A DNA stretch of 64,000 nucleotides, from positions 92,608,756-92,672,755 of the forward strand of contig CM060731.1 in NCBI GenBank assembly GCA_030704615.1, written 5' to 3'. The position numbers and the translations under genes are program-made. The notes below the pieces were generated by a model. The model did no database searches and was not told the origin of the DNA. It was given only the letters and a program-made list of their open reading frames with translations. Shown here in pieces: positions 1 through 11,529 of the stretch; position 1 is the stretch's first letter, and every line of letters begins with the position of its first letter. Source of the stretch: Takakia lepidozioides (lineage: Eukaryota > Streptophyta > Takakiopsida > Takakiales > Takakiaceae).

Positions 1-945
1 TCTTTACCTCGTCCATGCTCTTCTGAACTACCTCTCCCTTGTCTTTTGTTGCCCCACTAATGCCCTCCACTGGCTGCACGCTCATCTAAACTAGCTCCCC
101 CTTGTCTTTTGTGCCCCCACTAGTGCCCTCCCCTGGCTGCACCTCTCTCCTTCTACGCCTCTTTCTCTTACGCTCCCTCTCCTGGGCCTGTCCTTTCCCC
201 TTCCCCTCCACTACTTCCCTACCCTCCTTGATGATTAGGGGAACCTCGAGGACACGACGTCTTTTCCTCTTCCTCTTACCGTCCCCACGGGTAGGAACCA
301 CCACTGTCCCTGCTTTGTCGGTGGCAATCCCACTGCTTGCCACAAGCTTAGCCACGAATGCGCCAAGCTCCTGAACACAAAACCCACAAAATTAGAAACA
401 AACCAGAAACAAAATGAAAGGCAAAGGAAAGAAAAAAAGGTGAAGGAAAGAGGCTCACCTTTGCGTCCATGACCTCAATGTTGCCCTCGGTCCCCGCTTG
501 TGGTGCACCCCCCATAACGCCCTCTCGGAATAAGGGTGGAAGCCTATCCCATGCACCCAATAGGCTCGCAGGCGGCGCCCCAAAGTCCATGGTCTTCTTC
601 ATTGACCGTTCAAGCGACGGACTTCACAAGGGGCCCTCCATAGCCAGTGTCACCTCTCCTCTTCCCCCTCCCTTTCCCGTGCCCCCTTATTTCCCTCTTC
701 CCTCTTCTTGTCTTCCTCCCTCTTCATTTCCTCCTCCTTCCACCTCATTGCGGCCTCCTTTGAAGCCTCCCTCTTCTCCCGAGGTGAGGAGGAACCCACC
801 CCCTTCTGAGCCCGTGGGGTGGCGTCCCAGCCTGAACATTGGGTGCACCACCCTCAAGTGGAGGCTCATCCCCAGCCTCAACCTTCGAGGGCGTGGAGGC
901 CTCGGTTTCATTGCACGTTATCATATTGAGCAGCAGAAGATGCAA
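1..945 (-). pseudogene. Gene A, partial: lysine/arginine-rich protein of unknown function
   Basis: Not recognised. On the minus strand an exon ending in MDAK (about 602 to 459) joins an exon from 370 downwards across a clean GT-AG intron (371..458; donor GTGAGC, acceptor TTCAG); the second exon runs off the window. It carries a basic, nuclear-localisation-like stretch (GKRKRKRRR). Further upstream (about 800 to 650) is a Lys/Glu-rich, probably helical segment (WKEEEMKREEDKKRE) in a shifted frame. Near the window edge a 63-bp (21-codon) direct repeat is in frame; the first copy has TAG at 86..88 where the second copy has CAG, so the stop looks like a C-to-T change. Composition resembles gene B, same strand, 2 kb away; they may be relatives or parts of one locus. 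Read as a decayed gene fragment; function unknown. Confidence 0.45.
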
Positions 946-1005
946 TCATGATTTCTGAGTTATTCCAGTGGGGATCATTGGGTCTTACCTTCAGTTCCAC
1001 CCCAT

Positions 1006-1615
1006 ATGTATCTGTATGATGCGAAAGTCATGATGCAGAAGGATTCCCAGCTTCGTTCATGGTTTAATTTGGCTTGGAACAACTTGGCCAAAGAGAAATT
1101 GGGCCCTGATGATATTTTCTATAAGGGACATGAAGCCTGGAAATACTTACACTGTTCCAAAGTCATTGGCACACCTCTCACCTATACGGCCAAAGAGTTC
1201 AGGGAGTTCACTCATTTTGCTTACAAGCGATTAAAGCAAGTAGTACAGTTTAAGCTTCCAGACATGGTGGGCCAACACTGTATGCCACGCAGGATTCCGG
1301 AGGAGCCACTTAAAGTTCGGCCACCGAAGCACCTCAGGGGGGAAGATGATTCTGATACTACTGGTTCTACGGAGGAACCTTTTGACATGGCGGAGGACTA
1401 TGCACTACAGATGGCAGAGAAGAAATGACGGGGATCTCCTATGCCTGAGAGGTTACCTTGTCATCAACCACATGAGGGTCAGACATTTCCATTTGGTGCT
1501 CAATCGCCTCCATCAGCCAGTGACAGGGCTCGAGCTTGCACACAGAGCCCTTCAAGAGACTCTCACCGACAAAAGGGTGCTCGCTCACAAAGGTTTGCTG
1601 ATCCTAAACAGTAAA
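1006..1615 (+). pseudogene. Unrecognised ORF just 5' of a polypurine tract, possible 3' ORF of an LTR element
   Basis: An open frame starts at the ATG at 1006 and stops at TGA 1426..1428; the same frame then stays open for another 60 codons to TAA at about 1612, so TGA followed by CGG may be a mutated CGA. Before the ATG the frame is open back to about 956, where TATTCCAG could be a splice acceptor. The protein is charged, without a domain I recognise. It ends about 20 nt before a G/A-rich polypurine tract, which would place it at the 3' end of an LTR retroelement whose body lies left of the window, though gene A fragments occupy that space on the other strand. Function unknown. Confidence 0.35.
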
Positions 1616-1631
1616 CCGTGAGGACACGGCT

Positions 1632-2325
1632 TTTTGAGAGGGGGAGGGGTAATGTTAGAGGGCTGTCTGTGACTTAGACACTTTTATGGGTTCTGTGGGG
1701 TACCCTTAATTTTTGCGCAGACTTACGGATGGTAGACTTAGACCAACGGAGGCCTTAGGGGTGGTAGACAGGCACAGGCTTTAGGGGTGGTAGACATGCT
1801 TACACACTCAGTCACAGTCGTACACAGCCTATCATAGTCTATCACAGCCATACACAGCCTTACACAGCCCGACACAGCCTTATACAGTTTGTCACAGTCA
1901 ATCACAACCTATCACAGTTAGTCACAGTCTATCACAACTCGACACAGCTTTGCACAGTTTCACACAGCCAGTCACAGCCAGTCACAGCTCGGCACAGTCA
2001 CAGCCGACACAGTTTGGCACAACCCGTCACAGTGTACATAGGAAACGGTTATCTTTGGCAGGGAACGACTGTGTGGGAACGACTTGCAGAGCCAGTCCCA
2101 GTCCGAATTGACTTGGGAACCCGGACGACCGGTGACTTGGTAGCAGCAGCAGCAGTCGCAGGACCTTGCACAAAGTCGTCGTCGGAGTCACTCCCTTGGG
2201 GCCCCTCCTGCGCCTCCTCTGGTGCCCCAGTGGTTTTCTATTTTTTGGGGGTTATTGTACTCCCCTGTTTCCGTGTCCTTTTCTTTTGTCCTTTATTCTT
2301 CTCATTCAATTTCTCCTGAATACTT
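1632..2325 (+). mobile_element. Polypurine tract and LTR-like segment
   Basis: The tract GAGAGGGGGAGGGGTAA is followed at about 1652 by TGTTAGAGGG, the usual arrangement of a polypurine tract before a 3' LTR (TG start). The following 670 bp contain the CACAG minisatellite and no ORF of note. I could not find a matching 5' LTR or a target duplication, and the right border next to the stop codon of gene B (2328..2330) is a guess. What else it could be: a solo or broken LTR. Confidence 0.35.
1795..2040 (+). repeat. Degenerate CACAG minisatellite
   Basis: About twenty imperfect 10-11 bp units of the type CACAGcctat / CACAGtcnaT lie head to tail. The same motif in opposite orientation occurs at about 33710..33830 and, shorter, at 36200..36260. 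Confidence 0.8.
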
Positions 2326-2689
2326 GCCTAAGCAAGCTCTGCCGCTTTCCTGGACTTGGCAAGCGCTTTCGCCTCCTTTGGACCCAGCGGAGGCAGCGGA
2401 GCCCGATTTCGTCGGGCCTCCGCATCCAGCTTCAATTGAAACTCGGATGAGTCAAGCGAGCCGAGCGGAAGGTCCACATACCAAGGGCAGTCGCGCAAAT
2501 GCTCTAGATGCCACTCCTTCACGATAACGTCAGTGTACATGGAGTCAGCTCCAGGGTTCCTCCATGCGAGGAAGAATGGCGGCTTGAAGGACAGATGATC
2601 TTTCTCCAACAGGGAGAACTTGCAGTACCTGCATTCAAGAAACACACACAGAATGAGGTCCCGAGAACGAGGTAAATTTTAGGGAATGA

Positions 2690-3625
2690 AACTACAAAAT
2701 AGACGCCGAATTTCTATGCGGGGAGGGCCCGGTGGTCCCGACTCTCCGGGGTGTCCTGCAATGAAAGTGGAAATTCGGCGCCATTTTTCCCGTGGGCGAG
2801 GGGGCCCATTCTGGGACAGCCGTTTTGAGGCCCACTCTAGAAAAATAGCGCCGAATTTCCACTTTCTGGCTGGGGTGGCTGGCACCGGAACTGAAAATTC
2901 AGCGCCATTTTTCCATGTTGGGGCCCAGCCCTTTCTGCCACTTTTGGACCCAGCCTGGAAAAATGGCGCCGAATTTCCAGTACCGGGCCCCGAAAATGTC
3001 TAAGTCCTGGGGGTGGCTGGCACCCATTCTGGAAATTCGGCACCATTTTTCCAGTTCTGGGACTTAGACATTTTCGGGGCCCGGTACTGGAAATTTGGCG
3101 CCATTTTTCCAGGTTGGGTCCGAAAGTGGCACGGCTTTGAAAAATGGCGCCGAATTTCTAGTACCGGGCCCCGAAAATGGCTAAGTCCCAGGGGTTTCTG
3201 GCACACATTCTGGAAATTCGGTGCCATTTTTCCAGTTCCGGGCAAAGTCATTTCCAGAATGTGTGCCATCCGCCCCAAGGACTTAGCCATTTTTGGCGCC
3301 CAGTACCGGAAATTCGGCGCCATTTTTCCGGGCTGTGTCCGGAAATGGCTAAGTCCCAGAAATGACTAGGCCCGGAACTGGAAAAATGGCGCCGAATTTC
3401 CAAAATGTGTGTCATCCGCCCCAGGGACTTGGCCATTTTCGGGGCCCTGTACTGGAAATTTGGCGCCATTTTCCCAGGTTGTGTCCGAAAATGGCTAAGT
3501 CCCAGAACTGACTGGGCCCAGAACTGGAAAAATGGCGCCGAATTTCCAAACTAAGTGCCAGCCACCCCCGGGACAGCCATCCCAGGGCCCGAATCAGGAA
3601 ATTCGGGGCCATTTTTCCAGGGACT
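2690..3625. repeat. Field of GGCGCC-centred quasi-palindromes (type 1)
   Basis: About thirteen 22-bp units built as GGAAA-tttcg-GCGCC-at-TTTTCC or its reverse complement, spaced 50 to 80 bp, in alternating orientation (for example 2769..2790, 3308..3329, 3379..3400, 3525..3546). Spacers share longer inverted pieces such as CCGGTACTGG and GGGCCCCGAAAATG. It lies within the last intron of gene B. The open frames crossing it on both strands are by-products of the palindromes. Confidence 0.85.
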
Positions 3626-5253
3626 TCTTCAGAACTAATTTTCATGCGCCACATTAGGCGTCTTACATCCTGGAAATGTAGGGACTACAAAGAAAGGCAC
3701 CGCGTATCTACTTGTACAGAAGGCGCATTGCCGCTTTGTCCGCGTTCGGCTGGTCGGTGAACTCGTGGCTCCGGCGGGCATGGGGTATCTCTCGAAAGAA
3801 TAGGTCGGTTTTGTAGAGCAGAAAGTACCTTGTCACATAGTCGCGTAGGCTCTCTTCTTCACCAGAAATCTCCAGCTTGAACTGATGTGCTTGTGTGTCA
3901 AGCTGCTCTTGCGCATTCGTCGTCACCTGTGGAGATTCTCCATCAGACCGCTTTCCTCAAAAAATACAATAAATCCACCCGATACAAGCATAGAAGCGCC
4001 AAATGAAGCGTGGGAAAGTACCTGAAACCACCATGTCATGCGGTTCATCCACATGTCGAATGTGGGGTCAGACAATTTGTCAGGTTTGGGGAAGCTCCAC
4101 ATGTCCCTTGTACATTGGGAACCATTCCAGATTTGGAGCCACCGGGTCTGTCCAACCACCCAACATATTAGTAAGCGCCAAACACCACAAAAAAGAATTG
4201 TTGCCACGACAATTTGGTTAAGAATGTATAACCTTTTCTGTTGCATCCACACAGGATGTGGCTAGACGATGCAACTTCTCCAATGTCATCGTGGGCTTCA
4301 GAGCGCGGGAGTAGTGCTTCCCCACCTCCACCAGAAAGTCGGCACCAAGGGCGGGATTAGCTATGGCCACGTACTTTACCATCCGCGACTTGTACTTGAT
4401 GCGGGCCTTCGCCTCCGCAACTTTGAGATACGATTCCAGTGCCGGGAGGGTTAATTTCTTCTCATTTGACTCCATGTAGAACCTCCGCGCATGTGCCAAA
4501 TCCTGCTGAATTTTCGTCTGTCAAGAATGCGCACATAAGATTAGAAATCCTGGTCAACACTTTTTCTTCTATTGGGGGAGGAGAGACAGATTAGCTCAAC
4601 AAAATAGTTAGGAGCTTTACCCGAAATATGTAGTCCACCATGGCGTCCATGCTCAGCCTATACCAGGTTCTGTCTGCCTTTGCCTCCGACTTGCGCATGA
4701 GGTCGGCACTGAGCGAATTGGCAAACTCTTGCACCCCCTGCTTTCCAACATCCTTCACTCGGAAGATCATGTGGGACAAGTTGGTGGCAATGAAGGCATT
4801 CTCAGTCACCCTACAATGCCACATTTCCATTAAACAATACTGACATGAGAATTTGCAACAAATATGACGATTGGCAATGAAATGATTGTTTCAAATTCAA
4901 AGTTCCAAAGCAAGAGGCATTGTAACTTACGAGTTCATGTCTGCCATTGCAGCTTTGAGAAAACTGCGATCTTTGGGCCCCGCAACCTTCAGCACAACAC
5001 ACTCCACGGCGAAATGTCAATCCAGGTTGTTGGGGTGGGCTTGGGCTATGTGCTCCATCCATGCCAGGAGGCGATGATTGTCGTCCCACACGTAAAACAT
5101 CTTTCTGGACAAGTGCTGGAAAAGTGGATCAGTAGCAATCAATCTCTCGAACTCCTCATTTCGCCTTTGCCAATGGGGACCCCATTTGTCCACCTCATCG
5201 GAAGTGTGGGCTCCGTGGTCGTTCTCAATGGAAACGTAAAACGCGGCGGACCC

Positions 5254-5258
5254 CATTC
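5254..5258. repeat. Target-site duplication CATTC, left copy
   Basis: CATTC directly precedes the TG of the left LTR and is repeated directly after the CA of the right LTR (12280..12284). Five-base duplication is typical for Ty3/gypsy integrases. Confidence 0.95.
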
Positions 5259-6007
5259 TGTCGCGGCCCTTTGCCTTGAGGGCAGGGGGTCGGGACACAT
5301 CAGGGGCTGCCCCTGTGGTGGGGGCAGCGGCAGCGATAGGTATGGGGGGGCTGAGGCACCCTTGAGTGCCCAAGGCACTCAGGGAAGCGGAGGCGCTCAC
5401 TAGGTGAAGCCCCGCACACCGGGTTGCGGTGGGGGTGGCTCCACAAGCGGTGGGGTTGGCTCCACAAGGGGTGGTGGTAGCTTAGTGGGACTTAGTGGGG
5501 GTGGCATAGGACTCACCATGGGGCGGAGACCTCGTGGTGGGAGTCGTGGGGAGTCTTGGGACTCATCACGGTCCATAGGGGCCGTGGTGAGCGGGCCAAG
5601 ACTCACCGCGACTCACCACCGGGAGTCGAGGGTTTTCGTGGTGGTTCGCCATAAAATGGCATGGCTGGTTGTGGAACCCCCGCGGACAGCTACAGAAGTA
5701 TATATAGGGAGTAGTAACCCCGAGAACGGTGCAAGCCCGTTGGTGACCAAAAACTAGTGAGTAAGCGAGCGAGCCGGAAAGCGACCAAAGAGTGGGGAGC
5801 TGTTCCGGACTGCCATCTACCAAAGGGAATTCTCCTAGTCCCAAAGAGGTGGAGGGTTTAGAAGGAAGCGAAGGGGGGGACCGTTATGTCCCGGTGAGCA
5901 GCCGAAGCTCCAAGTTGGCCCGGGCGGCCAGGTTGGGAGTCAGGCGCGCGCATCAAAGCGAGTAACTAGGACTTGAAGGGGAGCTTACCGGAGTGAGGTG
6001 CGCGACA
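5259..6007 (+). repeat. Left LTR of the chromovirus
   Basis: 749 bp, TG...CA, with the perfect inverted ends TGTCGCG/CGCGACA. Matches 11530..12279 except for one missing G. Confidence 0.96.
5699..5706 (+). promoter_or_regulatory. TATA box of the left LTR
   Basis: TATATATA in the middle of the LTR, in the right position for the U3 promoter; same in the right LTR at 11971..11978. Transcription from it would read antisense to gene B. Confidence 0.7.
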
Positions 6008-6008
6008 T

Positions 6009-9000
6009 TTGGTATCAGAGCTTAGAGTTCAGTACGCGATCGTCCTTGGGATTGGCCTCATCATGGGGTCGGGCAAGCCGAAGCGAAAGCGGAACGGCCC
6101 AAAAGATGATGATCCCGGTGAGCCCGATGGGGGCGACGTGTCACCGAGGCGGCCGTTTGAGGAAGCGATGAATGTTTCCGAAAACGAGGCCGCTCAGGAG
6201 CGGGAGGAATCCGAGGAGTCGGAGCCCGAGGAATCCTTGAGAGCTCCGACAAACCAAGAGATGCCTCCCATGCCGGCAGCCTTTTGGGAAGGGTTGTTGG
6301 CGCAGTTTGGCGGGACGTTGAAAGACGTGTTGAAGGCGGCTAATGCCACTTCCACTAAGGCAAAGTTTAAGGTGAAGCCTAAGGAACCCGGCACCTTCGA
6401 GGGCGTTCGAAACCGGAAGGCACTCAACACCTGGCTCCTGGAGCTAGAGCAGTACTTCCGGGCGGCCAAGTTGAGTGACGAGGATCGGGTGGAAGTGGCT
6501 CCCACCTATTTGAGGGGCTATGCTCAACAATGGTGGCAGAAACGCCTTCACGACCGAGGCCCAAGCCCGGAAACCTTGAACTGGAGTGGGTTCAAGGAAT
6601 TGATGAAGAGACAGTTTGTGCCCCTCAACGCGTCCTGGCTTGCCCGGGACAAGATGAGGAATTTGAAGCAAACAGATGACATTCGGGGGTACGTCCAGGC
6701 TTTCAATGTGCTGTTGCTCGAAGTCGCGGACATGGCAGAACCAGAAATGGTCTTCAACTTTGTGGCGGGACTGGCCCCATGGGCCAGGCGGAAGTTGGAG
6801 GAGAAGCCACCCAAGACTTTGAACGAGGCAATTGAGAGGGCTGAATGTTTCTCGGATGTCCCTAGGGGTGAAAGACAAGGCCGTACGGAGCTGAACCACA
6901 AGAAGACCCGGCGGGAAGGTGACTCCTTCCGACCGGAAAAGAAGTGGGATAGGCCACGCGGCGATAATGGCATGTGGAAATCGAAGGGAGGGCCTTCGTA
7001 CGTCAAGGCGGCACCCGGTGCTCCGAAAGGAAAAGCGGGTGGAGCGGCTTATGGCGGACAGAAGGCGACCTTTGATGGAGTGTGTTTCAATTGCGGGGAG
7101 CCCGGGCACATGGCCAAGAAGTGCACGAAGCCCCGGCAATTGAACATGACTCGGGCGACCACGGAGCTGTCAGAAGATACCATCAGTCGCTTGGTGGAAG
7201 CGGTAGTCGCCAGGACTTGCAAGGTAGGCAACTATTCTTGTGAGTTGTATCAGGAAACTGGCGCCCTGCGAAAAGGGAGTCAATTATTGTTCGTGGATGG
7301 GATAATATCCGGAACTAACGTGTCGTTGTTGGTGGACACAGGAGCGTCGCACTCCTTCATGACGCCGGTGGCGGCGCGAAAGTTGGGACTCCCGACAAGT
7401 GACGTGGGGGCCTCTATTGAGGTGCGCTCTGCCAAAGGAGAACCTCAGTTGGCGACAAGGTTGGCGTTTGATGTTCCTCTTCAACTGGGGAGTTGGGAGG
7501 GACGTGAGAACTTCACTATCTGCGAGATCGATGGAGTGGATCTCATTTTAGGGATGACCTTTTTGAGCAAATCCGGAGCGGTCATAGATGGCCGCAAGAG
7601 AGTAGTCACGCTGCCATGTGGGAATGGTGGCGAGGTTTTACGAGTGTCGGAAACGCCCAAATCCGTGGGAGGGCGAATAAACCTTCTATCAGCAAAGGAG
7701 TGGGCCGTGGAGGAGGCACACGAGTCCCAGTTTTTGCTTTACATTAGAGAAGTGAAAGGAGAAGGCGATGGGGAGCCGAGCCCAGATTGGATCAAGGGGA
7801 TTTTGGAGAAATACCAGGATGTGATGCCGGAGGATTTACCAAGCGGCTTGCCACCGCGAAGAGGAGTTGACCACAAGATTGAGGTGATACCGGGATCGGG
7901 ACCGCCTGCCAAGGCGCCCTACCGATTGAGCCACAGAGAGTTGGTCGAGCTGAAGACTCAGCTCAAGGATCTAATGTCAAAGGGGTACATCCGGCCGAGT
8001 AAGTCACCTTACGGAGCCCCGGTGCTATTTGCAGACAAGAAGGATGGGACGCTGCGGATGTGTGTCGATTACAGGGCTCTGAATAAGGTGACTATCAAAA
8101 ACCGGTACCCTTTGCCAAGGATCGACGACCTCTTCGATCGGTTGGCAGGAGCAAAGTATTTCAGCCGGATCGACTTGCGCTCCGGCTATCACCAAATTCG
8201 GGTGGCAGAAGGAGATGAGGAGAAGACCGCGTGCAGGACAAGGTATGGTTCATATGAGTTCTTGGTGATGCCTTTTGGGCTCACCAATGCACCAGCGACA
8301 TTTAGCACGCTGATGAACAGCCTTTTCCAGGAGTGGTTGGATGACTTTGTGATCGTGTACATCGACGACATCTTGGTGTACTCAAAAACAAAGGAGGAGC
8401 ACCTGGAGCACCTCAAAAGGGTGTTCCAAAAATTGCGAGAAGGGAAGCTGTATGCCAAAGCTTCAAAGTGCGAATTCGGGGTCACAAAAGTGGAGTTCTT
8501 GGGGCATGTGATTACACAGGATGGGATCAAAATGGATGACAGAAAGGTGAGGGCGATCTTGGACTGGGAGCCTCCGACTTCGGTCCCGGGAGTGCGATCC
8601 TTCCTAGGACTCGCCTCCTATTACCGGAAGTATGTGAGAAATTTCGCCAAGATCGCGGGGCCGCTGTCGGACCTTCTGTGTAAATCCAAAGTCTGGGTAT
8701 GGAACACATTTTGTGGCCAAGCTTTTGCTGAATTGAAGCAGCGGATGACGGAAGCTCCAGTCTTGAAAATCCCGGAGTTCGATCGTCCGTTTGAGATTCA
8801 TACAGATGCATCGGACTTCGCAATTGGGGGTGTACTTATGCAAGATGGACGTCCAGTGGCTTACGAAAGTAAGAAACTGAATGAAGTGGAGCGACGGTGG
8901 CCGACGCACGAAAAAGAGATGAAGGCGGTGGTGCATTGCCTTGAACTCTGGCGCCACTATGTTGGTTCCAACCCAGTGAAGGTGTTCACGGACAATGTCA

Positions 9001-9569
9001 CGGTGAAGTATTTTGCCACGCAGCCCAAGTTGTCCCCAAAACAACTTAGGTGGCAAGATACTTTGGCAGTGTTCGACGTGGATATCCAGTACAAACCGGG
9101 ACGGGACAATGTGGTGGCCGATGCTTTAAGTAGAAAGCAGCAGCTCTTGTTGGTGTACAAGGGCGAGACGGCGCTCCAAAGGAAGATCCGGAAGGCTTGC
9201 CGGAAGGATGAGCTGGCAAAGTGCGTGATGCAGGACTTGAGAATGGGGGTTAAATCGCAGTTCCACTTGCAAAACGGACTGCTCCGGTATAAGCAAAAAC
9301 GTCTCTATGTGCCAAAGGGAGGGATCAGGGATAGTCTCTTGAGAGAATGCCATGATAGCCCGCTTGCGGGCCACGGTGGAGCCAAGCGCACTGCGGCACT
9401 CTTGAAGAAAGAATATTTCTGGCCCAAACTGAGGGAGGAGGCAGAGGAGTATGTCAAGACATGCACCACATGCCAACAAACCGGAGCGAGTACAAAAAGC
9501 AAGCGGGGCTGTTACAACCCTTGCCGATTCCAGAGGGGACTTGGGAAAGCGTCTCGATGGATTTCATGA
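6009..9569 (+). CDS. Gag-Pol polyprotein: gag, protease, RT, RNase H, start of integrase
   Basis: One long frame without a stop between gag and pol. An acidic N-terminus and the gag core come first, then a zinc knuckle [14 protein letters not shown] near residue 359, the aspartic protease [11 protein letters not shown] near residue 440 with LILGMTFL, reverse transcriptase with YIDDILVYS near residue 784, RNase H starting [13 protein letters not shown] near residue 930, and the integrase HHCC finger ([10 protein letters not shown] ... CTTCQQ) near residues 1118 to 1160. The first good start may be the ATG at 6063 rather than the alternative start just after the primer-binding site. The frame is lost about 70 nt before its stop: integrase goes on in another frame from about 9495, where a run of five A suggests one missing base. 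Everything else looks functional, fitting the near-identical LTRs. Confidence 0.95.
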   Translation: MVSELRVQYAIVLGIGLIMGSGKPKRKRNGPKDDDPGEPDGGDVSPRRPFEEAMNVSENEAAQEREESEESEPEESLRAPTNQEMPPMPAAFWEGLLAQFGGTLKDVLKAANATSTKAKFKVKPKEPGTFEGVRNRKALNTWLLELEQYFRAAKLSDEDRVEVAPTYLRGYAQQWWQKRLHDRGPSPETLNWSGFKELMKRQFVPLNASWLARDKMRNLKQTDDIRGYVQAFNVLLLEVADMAEPEMVFNFVAGLAPWARRKLEEKPPKTLNEAIERAECFSDVPRGERQGRTELNHKKTRREGDSFRPEKKWDRPRGDNGMWKSKGGPSYVKAAPGAPKGKAGGAAYGGQKATFDGVCFNCGEPGHMAKKCTKPRQLNMTRATTELSEDTISRLVEAVVARTCKVGNYSCELYQETGALRKGSQLLFVDGIISGTNVSLLVDTGASHSFMTPVAARKLGLPTSDVGASIEVRSAKGEPQLATRLAFDVPLQLGSWEGRENFTICEIDGVDLILGMTFLSKSGAVIDGRKRVVTLPCGNGGEVLRVSETPKSVGGRINLLSAKEWAVEEAHESQFLLYIREVKGEGDGEPSPDWIKGILEKYQDVMPEDLPSGLPPRRGVDHKIEVIPGSGPPAKAPYRLSHRELVELKTQLKDLMSKGYIRPSKSPYGAPVLFADKKDGTLRMCVDYRALNKVTIKNRYPLPRIDDLFDRLAGAKYFSRIDLRSGYHQIRVAEGDEEKTACRTRYGSYEFLVMPFGLTNAPATFSTLMNSLFQEWLDDFVIVYIDDILVYSKTKEEHLEHLKRVFQKLREGKLYAKASKCEFGVTKVEFLGHVITQDGIKMDDRKVRAILDWEPPTSVPGVRSFLGLASYYRKYVRNFAKIAGPLSDLLCKSKVWVWNTFCGQAFAELKQRMTEAPVLKIPEFDRPFEIHTDASDFAIGGVLMQDGRPVAYESKKLNEVERRWPTHEKEMKAVVHCLELWRHYVGSNPVKVFTDNVTVKYFATQPKLSPKQLRWQDTLAVFDVDIQYKPGRDNVVADALSRKQQLLLVYKGETALQRKIRKACRKDELAKCVMQDLRMGVKSQFHLQNGLLRYKQKRLYVPKGGIRDSLLRECHDSPLAGHGGAKRTAALLKKEYFWPKLREEAEEYVKTCTTCQQTGASTKSKRGCYNPCRFQRGLGKASRWIS
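6010..6021 (+). other. Primer-binding site (initiator Met-tRNA)
   Basis: TGGTATCAGAGC begins two bases after the left LTR. This is the standard complement to the 3' end of plant initiator methionine tRNA used by many plant Ty3 and Ty1 elements. Confidence 0.9.
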
Positions 9570-10624
9570 CTGCTATGCCGTTGTCAAAAGGATTCGATGC
9601 AATCATGGTGGTGGTAGATAGGTTCAGTAAAATGGCCCATTTCATCCCCACCAAGGAGACGGCAACGGCGCAGGAGACAGGGCGACTTTACTTCGCCCAC
9701 GTCTTAAAGCATCATGGAGTCCCGAAGGATATTGTCTCGGACCGCGATCCAAAGTTTACGAGTAAATTCTGGAGAGCACTTTGGAAGAAGATGGGGACGA
9801 GGCTGAAGATGAGCACCGCCTTCCGACCTACGACGGACGGCCAAACGGAAAGAGTGAATTCCGTAGTGAAGCAATTCTTGCGGAATTACGTGTCGGCAGA
9901 CCAATCAGACTGGATGGAACACTTAGACGCGGCAGAGTTCTGTTATAATAACACAGAACACTCCGCGACGGGAGTTTCCCCTTTTGTGTTGGTCTATGGA
10001 AAAGCACCTCTGGTGCCGACAAGTTGGGCCGCCCAGGACGTTGAGGAACCGGCAGTAGCGGCGGTACTGGAAGAACGCGAGCGTTTGTTGAAGCTCGCAA
10101 AGTACAACATTGCCAAAGCTAGGAAACGGTATGAAAGGCAGGCGAATCGGAAGCGGAGGGAAGTGAAGTTTGAGGCAGGCACAGAGGTCTGGTTGAACAT
10201 CAAGAATTTTCGACTACCTCCGGAAGTGAGTCCGAAGTTCGTACCTCCGTATGCGGGTCCCTTTCGCATTCGGAGGGTTATGAATGAGGATGTGTATGAA
10301 TTGGAGCTGCCGGCAAACAGCAAGGTGCACCCAGTATTCCATGTCTCCCTTTTGAAGCCTTACTTCAAAGATGAAGCACGTCCGAATCGGCAGCAAGTGT
10401 TGCGTCCGCCACCTATGCTGTTGGATCATGAAAATGAACCTGAGTACGAGGTGGAGGCAATACTTAAGTCGAGGAGGTTCAAGAACCGAGAAACAGAGTA
10501 TCTCGTCAAATGGAAGGGCTATCATCTTGTGGAGGCATCTTGGGTGCGTGCCTCAGAAATGGGAAACGCATCCGAGGCAGTTGCAGCGTTCGAAGGGCGA
10601 CCTCAAAAGCGGAAGAAACGTTGA
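9461..10624 (+). CDS. Integrase core and C-terminal chromodomain of Gag-Pol
   Basis: Continuation of Gag-Pol in another frame; the real protein part starts near 9497 ([17 protein letters not shown]). Catalytic core: first Asp in [11 protein letters not shown], second in [10 protein letters not shown], and Glu in [11 protein letters not shown]. The C-terminal GPY-like piece [12 protein letters not shown] and [11 protein letters not shown] precede a chromodomain ([11 protein letters not shown] ... [16 protein letters not shown]), which places the element among the chromoviruses, whose integrases are directed to marked chromatin. It ends KRKKR then TGA, 905 nt before the right LTR. In this assembly it is separated from the start of pol by one base; either a real inactivating deletion or an assembly error in the A-run. 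Confidence 0.93.
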   Translation: MHHMPTNRSEYKKQAGLLQPLPIPEGTWESVSMDFMTAMPLSKGFDAIMVVVDRFSKMAHFIPTKETATAQETGRLYFAHVLKHHGVPKDIVSDRDPKFTSKFWRALWKKMGTRLKMSTAFRPTTDGQTERVNSVVKQFLRNYVSADQSDWMEHLDAAEFCYNNTEHSATGVSPFVLVYGKAPLVPTSWAAQDVEEPAVAAVLEERERLLKLAKYNIAKARKRYERQANRKRREVKFEAGTEVWLNIKNFRLPPEVSPKFVPPYAGPFRIRRVMNEDVYELELPANSKVHPVFHVSLLKPYFKDEARPNRQQVLRPPPMLLDHENEPEYEVEAILKSRRFKNRETEYLVKWKGYHLVEASWVRASEMGNASEAVAAFEGRPQKRKKR

Positions 10625-11529
10625 TGGGGACATCAACCTTGGAGCGTGGGGGAGGAAATGCATGCTTAGCCCGGTTTAGCTAGCTCAGGAATCCGATTGC
10701 AAAAACTTGTATTGTACAAACATTTGTTATAAAGGAAATGGGTTCCAAATATTATGCGTCCTATTGTGTTTGGAATGGTGATGCATGGTGTGTTTGGCTA
10801 GTGTGTAGAATGCATGCTAGCTTACAAAAGTGGGAGAGGTAAATTGGGTAATCGTGTGTTTGCGCAGTGCCGAAATCGGGTGACTCCCATCCCAGGGGCA
10901 AGGAAACTTGCGCCTTCTTTGGGAGTTCACGTGCTAGTGCGCACCTGGCGCGTGCGCGTACTATAACTGCGCTACCGAGGGGGTTGCCTTGTAGTGCGGG
11001 CTAACGCGGAAGCTACGTGCTTCCGTTCACGTACTATAATCGTGTAACCTCGGGACGAAGTCGTAGTGCGGCTTCGACGTGTTCCCGTACCTCAGGCCAG
11101 CATTCCAAGGCGGACCCAATTGTAGTGATTGGGGCGCACGGTTGGTTCAAGGTTACCTTCCTAGTCAAAGAGGGTTCCAGGTGAACCCTTGCTCAAGGTG
11201 ATGCCAAAAGCGGCATCATGAGCGATCGCAAGCAATGTTGTTGCAGTAAGGCGATTCGATCCTCGGGGAGGATCGTTCCTTGGCCTTGAAGTAGGCCAAG
11301 AAGAGTGCACTGAGAGGAGCTGGAGAGGCTCCACCCTTGGCCGGGACTTGGAGGAAGTCGGCCGAACTAGCTAGTGGAGAGTAGAGTCAAGTGTGGGGTT
11401 TGGTTCTTTGCCATGGGACGCCATGGTACAGAAACAAACTCCTTGATGTGGGACGCCACAACTTGGATGTTCGTTTCTACAAAATGGACAAGTCGATGAG
11501 GACATCGACTCCCTGTTGGTAGGGGTGTG
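10625..11529 (+). other. 3' non-coding region of the chromovirus
   Basis: No convincing ORF. It contains repeated GC-rich stem-loop-like pieces, for example around CGATCCTCGGGGAGGATCG (about 11257) and GGCCTTGAAGTAGGCC (about 11281), and two related stretches with GGGACGCCA (about 11410 and 11452). The segment just before the right LTR (GGTAGGGGTGTG) is the only candidate polypurine tract and is weak. Confidence 0.6.

Larger units (their letters stand above)
2328..5258 (-). pseudogene. Gene B, 3' part (exons 2b to 8), split by the chromovirus
   Basis: Continuation of gene B after the Ty3 insertion. Exons read on the minus strand: 5258..4931, 4810..4621, 4517..4233, 4147..4022, 3926..3712 and 2628..2328 (stop TAG). 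All introns are GT-AG, 85 to 120 bp except the last (2629..3711), which holds the GGCGCC palindrome field. Phases agree at each junction, and summing all exons of the gene gives 2816 nt, one short of 939 codons, matching the single-base frameshift seen in exon 2. The protein is rich in Trp and aromatic residues (MDAMVDYIFR, MWMNRMTWWFQ) and contains no domain I know; the last exon ends basic (KEAKALAKSRKAAELA). An in-frame TGA at about 5017 follows AHPNNLD, probably a former TGG. Function unknown. Confidence 0.6.

Noticed and set aside
1652-2330. Complete solo LTR at 1652-2330
   Set aside because: No 5-bp duplication on the two sides and no clear CA end.
2679-3654. Overlapping frames on both strands at 2.7-3.65 kb
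   Set aside because: By-products of the palindrome field inside an intron of gene B.
9490-9505. Programmed -1 frameshift in the chromovirus pol
   Set aside because: A slip at the A-run would work on paper, but its place inside integrase is unusual; a one-base deletion or assembly error is simpler.
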